Below, piece after piece: positions 33,650 to 38,043 of a DNA stretch of 38,043 nt. Made by a program: the position numbers and the translations under genes. The DNA comes from JAGQRJ01 sp041402045 (GTDB lineage: Bacteria; Planctomycetota; J058), in assembly GCA_041402045.1 (NCBI GenBank), contig JAWKSZ010000079.1, positions 1-38,043 on the forward strand. Reading direction: 5' to 3'. Each line of letters begins with the position of its first letter. Positions within the stretch are counted from its first letter, which is position 1. The notes beneath the pieces were generated by a model that had not been told where the DNA came from, made no database searches, and was given only the letters and a program-made list of their open reading frames with translations.

Positions 33650-36600
33650 GATCCCGTGCCGACCAGGAACAGGGCGATCGCGGCGCCGAAGCGGCGGACC
33701 TTGCTCTTGTTCGCGATCAGGATCGGGGCCGCGATGAAGATCGAGGAGTAGGTGCCCACCGCGACGCCGAACAGGAGCGCGACCGAGAGGCCCTGGATCG
33801 CGGTCAGGCCGGCGAAGGAGCCGGAGAAGAGCACGAAGCACACCAGGAACGAGGTCAGCGAGGTGAGCACCGTGCGCATGAGGGTCTTGTTGATCGCGCC
33901 GTTGATCAGCTCGGGGGTGTAGTCCTTCTGCTTCGCCAGGCGCTTGTCCTCGCGGATGCGGTCCAGGATCACGATCGTGTCGTTGATCGAGTAGCCGACC
34001 AGGGTCAGGAACGCCGAGATCGTCGTCAGGCTGAACTTCACGTCGTAGCTCAGGCCCGCCTGGGTGATCAGGAAGTCCAGGATCGCGAGGAAGCCGAGCA
34101 GCGCGAGCACGTCGTGCGCCACCGCCACGATCGCCGCGATCCCCGACCAGAGGTCGAAGCGCAGCCAGACGTAGAGGCAGATGCACATGACCGAGAACAG
34201 GGTCGCGACCACGGCCTTGCTCTTGAGGTTCTTCGCCACCGTGGCGCCGATCTCGTCGACGTTGGGGAAGGCGAAGGCCGGCGCGAACAGCGACTTCTTG
34301 GCCGAGTCCTTGGCCTTGTTGAAGGCCTCGATCATGGTCTCGCGGGCGAACTCGAGGTCGTCGGGGACGTTGGGCACGCTGTAGGTGACCTCGACGGTGG
34401 TCACGCCCTCGCCCTGAGCGCCGCTCTCGGACTCGGGGACCAGGCGCAGCTGGTAGCCGCGCTTGCCCGGCTCCACGCCGAGCAGGTTCTGCAGGATCGC
34501 GCGCTGGTTGGCGTTCTGCTGCGAGGTGCCCAGGTCCTCGAGCATCTCCTCGAGCACGGTCGGCAGGTCGTTCGACACGCCGTCGACGGTGACCTTGGCC
34601 ACCTCAGCGGGGCCGGCCAGGCCCTCGGGCAGGAGGCCCACGAGGTTGATCCACAGCGTGACGTTGGCGCGGTCGCCCTGGGCCACGGCCTTGTACTTCG
34701 CCTCGGCGCGCACGAGGTCCTCGGAGAAGGCCTTCTCGACCTCGACCCGGAAGAAGTCGTCGCCGCCGGAGACCTCCTCCTCGGTCGGGGTGGCGATCAC
34801 CTCGCCGGACTCCTCGACGTCGGGGCCGGTCTTGCTGTCGACCGGGGCCGGGTCGCCGCCCGCCGGCGGCGTGTCGCCGACCGGGTCACCGCCAGGCAAC
34901 GTGCTGTCCGGGGCAGCGGGGGTCTCGCTGTCGACGGGGGCGGGGTCACCGCCCTCCTGGCCGTAGGCCACGCTGATCGGGCTGAGGTCCTGCCACAGCG
35001 AGCCGACCTCGTCCTCCCCGTCCTCGGTGTCGTCGACCGCGGACACGTCGTCGCTCTTGCGCACGCTGTTGGTGCGCACGAGCCACTCCTGGGAGCGCTC
35101 CTCGCCGCCGCCGCCCACGTTCTCGCCGACGCGCTGGATCGTGAAGAACGGGAGCTGGTCGAGCTTGCCCTCGCTCACGAGCTTGGAGAAGTGCTCGTCG
35201 AGCTTGGACTTGACCTCGGACTTGGTCTCGGGGGTCTTGAGCCGCATGTGCAGCGCCGTGCCGCCGGTGAAGTCGATCCCGTACTTCTCGCTGCCGCGGA
35301 AGGTGAACACGAGCCAGCCGATCGCGATCAGGCCGATCGAGAGGGTCAGCGCCTTGGACCAGTTGCCGATGAAGTCGAACTCGGGGCGCTTGAACAGCTG
35401 GCGGAACTTGATCTCGGCGATCAGGCCGTTGCTCACGAACATGCCGTAGATCGCGCGGGTCACGAACAGCGCCGTGAACATGGAGCTGAGGATGCCGATC
35501 GTGAGCGTGAGCCCGAAACCCTTGATCGGACCGGTGCCCACGTACATCAGGATGATCGCGGTCAGCGCCGTGGTCAGGTTGGCGTCGAAGATCGTCCAGA
35601 ACGCGCGGTCGTAGCCGGCCTGGATCGCCTGCTTCAGCGCCGAGCCCCGGGCGAGCTCCTCGCGAATCCGCTCGTAGATCAGGATGTTCGCGTCGACCGC
35701 CATACCGGCGGTGAGCAGAATGCCCGCGATACCGGGGAGGGTCAGGGTCGCCTCGAACAGCGCCAGGGTCCCCAGGATCAGCACGATGTTCAGGACCAGC
35801 GCGATGTTCGCCACCAGGCCGCAGCGCAGGCCGTAGTAGAAGAACATGAAGCCCACGATCACCAGCAGCGCGCCGCCGATCGAGAGCCCGCCGATGCGCA
35901 CCGCGGCGCGGCCGAGCTGGGCGCCGACCTGCTTGCGGTAGGCGTAGACCGGCTTGGCCGGGAGCGCGCCGGACTTGAGGGTCACGATCAGGTTCGAGAG
36001 CTCGGCCGCGTCCCAGCCGTCCTCGCCGCCCTCGATGATGCCCTTCTTGCCGATCTCGGAGCGGATCACCGGCGCCGAGTGCAGCTCGCCGTCGAGCACG
36101 ACCGCGAGCTGCTTGTTCTTGTACTTGCGGGTCAGCGCGCGGAAGCGGCTGGTCCCGCGCGAGTTCCAGGTGAAGCCCACGCAGGCGAGGCCGTTGTTGT
36201 CGAGGGTGCGGTAGGCGTCGGCCAGCAGGTCACCGTCGACGAACTGCTCCTTGCCGTCGTTGGCGCGGTTCAAGAGCAGGCGGTAGCCGCCCTCGGTCCC
36301 GAGCTTGGGGTCGAAGGCGATGTCGTAGCTGTCGGTCTCCTTCCAGATCCGGCGGCGCTTCTCCTTGCGGATGCGCTCGACCTGGCGCGCGCGCTGCTGC
36401 GGATCGAGCTCGAACTCCACGATCTTGAACACGAGCTTGCCCGAGCGCTCGATCTGGCTGCGGATCTTCTTGACCTCGGGCTCCGAGGCGTTCGGGACCT
36501 GGATCACCACCTGGTGGTTGCCCAGGCGCGCGATCGAGAGCTCCTTGATGCCGAGCTTGTCGATGCGCTCCGTGAGCACCTGGACCACGTCGTCCGCCAG

Positions 36601-36762
36601 CTTCGACGTCAGCGGCTTCCCGCCGGAGTCGAGGCTGTAGATGATCTCGGTGCCGCCGCTGAGGTCCAGGCCGTAGCTCAGCCCGTTGAAGTACCACGCG
36701 AGGAGCGAGCCGAGGACGAGGAATCCGGTGAGGATGAACTTCCAGCCGTAGTTCTGGTACAT
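33598..36762 (-). CDS. secDF: Fused protein translocase subunit SecDF
   Basis: 1054 residues. The SecD half has an N-terminal membrane helix, the GLDLSGGTEI motif (31-40), a periplasmic P1 domain and five C-terminal helices with the AGMAVDANILIYERIREE block. The SecF half has GIDFTGGT and SINDTIVILDRIREDKR. It drives late steps of Sec export using the proton gradient, with YajC. The periplasmic loop of SecF is very long (about residues 500-840) and includes a low-complexity acidic segment with GGDPAPVDS twice. The last 15 or so residues (RRSSSVKRTTCGRPLS) are encoded by the palindrome. Start ATG 36762 is 2 bp after the yajC stop. Confidence 0.93.
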   Translation of the reverse strand: MYQNYGWKFILTGFLVLGSLLAWYFNGLSYGLDLSGGTEIIYSLDSGGKPLTSKLADDVVQVLTERIDKLGIKELSIARLGNHQVVIQVPNASEPEVKKIRSQIERSGKLVFKIVEFELDPQQRARQVERIRKEKRRRIWKETDSYDIAFDPKLGTEGGYRLLLNRANDGKEQFVDGDLLADAYRTLDNNGLACVGFTWNSRGTSRFRALTRKYKNKQLAVVLDGELHSAPVIRSEIGKKGIIEGGEDGWDAAELSNLIVTLKSGALPAKPVYAYRKQVGAQLGRAAVRIGGLSIGGALLVIVGFMFFYYGLRCGLVANIALVLNIVLILGTLALFEATLTLPGIAGILLTAGMAVDANILIYERIREELARGSALKQAIQAGYDRAFWTIFDANLTTALTAIILMYVGTGPIKGFGLTLTIGILSSMFTALFVTRAIYGMFVSNGLIAEIKFRQLFKRPEFDFIGNWSKALTLSIGLIAIGWLVFTFRGSEKYGIDFTGGTALHMRLKTPETKSEVKSKLDEHFSKLVSEGKLDQLPFFTIQRVGENVGGGGEERSQEWLVRTNSVRKSDDVSAVDDTEDGEDEVGSLWQDLSPISVAYGQEGGDPAPVDSETPAAPDSTLPGGDPVGDTPPAGGDPAPVDSKTGPDVEESGEVIATPTEEEVSGGDDFFRVEVEKAFSEDLVRAEAKYKAVAQGDRANVTLWINLVGLLPEGLAGPAEVAKVTVDGVSNDLPTVLEEMLEDLGTSQQNANQRAILQNLLGVEPGKRGYQLRLVPESESGAQGEGVTTVEVTYSVPNVPDDLEFARETMIEAFNKAKDSAKKSLFAPAFAFPNVDEIGATVAKNLKSKAVVATLFSVMCICLYVWLRFDLWSGIAAIVAVAHDVLALLGFLAILDFLITQAGLSYDVKFSLTTISAFLTLVGYSINDTIVILDRIREDKRLAKQKDYTPELINGAINKTLMRTVLTSLTSFLVCFVLFSGSFAGLTAIQGLSVALLFGVAVGTYSSIFIAAPILIANKSKVRRFGAAIALFLVGTGSRRSSSVKRTTCGRPLS

Positions 36763-36764
36763 GG

Positions 36765-37115
36765 CTAGGTCTTCTTCGAGTCGTCGGTAGACGACTCAGG
36801 GCCCATGACCCTGGCTATGGCGCTCCTGAGGACGCGGATCTTGACCTTGTTCTGGTCGTCGACCCGCAGCGTCACCTCGTTGTCCTTGAGGTTGACGATC
36901 GTGCCCAGGATTCCGCCGGTGGTTACGACGCGGTCGTTCTTCTTGAGGGAGTCGAGGAGCTTCTGCTTCTCTTCTGCCTCGCGCTTCTGGGGGCGCAGCA
37001 AGAAGAAGTAGATGAAGGCGAACACCAGCACCAGCATGAAGATCGAGCTGGGATCGAACGGCTGTTGAGCGCCGCCCTGGGCGGCCAGGTTCCAGACGTC
37101 GAGCGCGTGGTGCAT
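36765..37115 (-). CDS. yajC: Sec translocon accessory protein YajC
   Basis: 116 residues: one membrane helix (about 26-41, IFMLVLVFAFIYFFLL) followed by RPQKREAEEKQKLLDSLKKNDRVVTTGGILGTIVNLKDNEVTL, the YajC hallmark. The start is ATG 37115. Its place directly upstream of secDF and downstream of tgt is the classic tgt-yajC-secD-secF order. Confidence 0.95.
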   Translation of the reverse strand: MHHALDVWNLAAQGGAQQPFDPSSIFMLVLVFAFIYFFLLRPQKREAEEKQKLLDSLKKNDRVVTTGGILGTIVNLKDNEVTLRVDDQNKVKIRVLRSAIARVMGPESSTDDSKKT

Positions 37116-37243
37116 GAGGAACGAGCTTCGAGCCCGCGTGAGCGGGCGATGGGTGGTCTAGTTACAAGGCTCGACAGGATACCAGCTTACGGCTGCAGGG
37201 CAATCCTGGACCCGGGCCGGCCACAGCCTTTGATAGCAAGCAC

Positions 37244-38043
37244 TTACGAACCATCGGCGGGGGGCGGCTCGCCCCAGGCCTCGAGGTAGGCCCGCGCGAA
37301 CTCCCCGAAGGTCCCCTGATCGATCTCGCGCCGGATCCGCTCCATGAGCCGCTGGTAGTAGCGCAGGTTGTGCAGCGAGCAGAGGGTCAGCGCGGGGATC
37401 TCCCCGGTCTTGAGCAGGTGCCGCAGCCAGGAGCGCTTGACCCCCTGGGCGCAGCACTCGCAGTCGCAGAGCGGGTCGATCACGCGATGGTCGTCCTTGA
37501 ACTCGGCGTGCTTGAGCCGCAGGCGCCCGGTCGGCCAGAGGTAGACCTCGCCGGTGCGCGCGTTGCGGGTGGGGAGCACGCAGTCGAACATGTCGACCCC
37601 GCACAGCACGCCGCGCACGAGGTCGGTCGGCTTGCCGACCCCCATGAGGTAGCGCGGCTTGCCCTCGGGCAGGTGCGGCGTGGTCTCGCCGAGGGCGGCC
37701 TCCATTTGCTCCCGGGTCTCGCCCACCGAGAGCCCGCCCACGGCAAAGCCGGGGAAGTCGAGCTCCTTGAGCGCGTCGGCGCTGCGCACGCGCAGGTCCG
37801 CGTGCACGCCGCCCTGCACGATCCCGAACAGCGCCTGGTCCTCGGGCCGGCCGTGGGCGTCCAGGCAGCGCTGGGCCCAGCGCGTGGTGCGCTCGACCGC
37901 CGCGGCGACCGCCTCCTTCGGCGCGGGGTAGGGCGGGCACTCGTCGAAGGCCATGATCACGTCGGCGCCGAGCTGGTTCTGCACGGCGATCGAGAGCTCG
38001 GGGGTCAGCTCGCAGGTCGCGCCGTCGTAGGGGGACTTGAAGG
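37244..38043 (-). CDS. tgt: Queuine tRNA-ribosyltransferase, 5' partial
   Basis: The gene runs off the right edge; about 266 C-terminal residues are present. FKSPYDG at the edge, VIMAFDECPPYP, GIVQGG, GFAVGGLSVGE, YLMGVGKPTDLV and GVDMFDCVLPTRNARTG (nucleophile Asp in VDMFD) are family signatures. The zinc ligands are CDCECC (C-x-C-x2-C) and the His of CSLHNL. The enzyme swaps guanine 34 for preQ1 in tRNAs with GUN anticodons. 128 bp separate its stop from the yajC start; nothing is recognisable there. Confidence 0.95.
   Translation of the reverse strand, partial: FKSPYDGATCELTPELSIAVQNQLGADVIMAFDECPPYPAPKEAVAAAVERTTRWAQRCLDAHGRPEDQALFGIVQGGVHADLRVRSADALKELDFPGFAVGGLSVGETREQMEAALGETTPHLPEGKPRYLMGVGKPTDLVRGVLCGVDMFDCVLPTRNARTGEVYLWPTGRLRLKHAEFKDDHRVIDPLCDCECCAQGVKRSWLRHLLKTGEIPALTLCSLHNLRYYQRLMERIRREIDQGTFGEFARAYLEAWGEPPPADGS

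Noticed and set aside
34114..36768. 884-residue plus-strand frame opposite secDF
   Set aside because: SecDF on the minus strand is unmistakable; the antisense frame has only compositional bias.
37116..37243. A tRNA or small RNA between tgt and yajC
   Set aside because: No cloverleaf or conserved stem could be built; only weak complementarity is seen.

Overview
The window is GC-rich chromosomal DNA (about 70% G+C by eye) with many GTG starts. Several features point to a planctomycete-like bacterium or a close relative, at moderate confidence: three large receptor-type Ser/Thr kinase-family proteins (one a pseudokinase) next to TPR and zinc-ribbon partners, a fused SecD-SecF, prokaryotic RING-finger proteins, and small proteins carrying a GSxEDEAxxL motif. 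This placement is inferred from gene content; no rRNA or other marker gene is present.

Layout. 1-945 is the 3' end of an HEXXH-type metallopeptidase. 984-4233 holds a PDZ-domain remnant and a tandem set of GSxEDEA paralogs with one unrelated small gene between them. 4230-6901 carries a Cys-phosphatase and a 2-oxoglutarate-oxygenase-like gene in one operon, divergent from a fatty acid desaturase. 7013-10520 is the most interesting part: a secreted thioredoxin-like protein with a CPPC motif, its tandem duplicate with an in-frame UGA at the first Cys (UPPC), a RING protein, and a secreted MsrA whose catalytic Cys codon is also UGA. Both UGAs are followed by near-ideal bacterial SECIS hairpins of the same design (8-bp stem, 3-nt loop GUC or GUU), so both genes appear to encode selenoproteins. 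Conventional gene calling would truncate each one.

10523-18812 holds two related inverted repeats, an SGNH hydrolase, a GT4 glycosyltransferase, a SRPBCC protein, a phosphodiesterase, a badly broken D-cysteine desulfhydrase-like gene, an exported protein and a second, broken RING gene. 18823-19764 is a divergent globin / NsrR-like Rrf2 regulator pair, probably for nitric oxide. 19757-32658 is a signalling island: an active kinase overlapping a pseudokinase by GTGA, a divergent TPR kinase across a short palindrome, and a zinc-ribbon membrane protein. 32659-33649 is non-coding, with a 123-bp direct repeat, a 166-bp hairpin-packed unit in three tandem copies, and a 65-bp palindrome that supplies the last codons of secDF. 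33598-38043 is secDF-yajC-tgt on the minus strand.

Four genes are broken by what looks like one missing base in a G/C run at each break, and each becomes full length if the base is restored. This suggests consensus or assembly errors, worst around 15.4-18.8 kb, more than real pseudogenes. The two selenocysteine UGAs are different, because the reading frame continues unchanged through them.

Working picture: exported Sec/Cys thioredoxin-like proteins and a Sec-MsrA would form an envelope methionine-sulfoxide repair set, with an NO-responsive globin nearby and an elaborate phospho-signalling cluster downstream.
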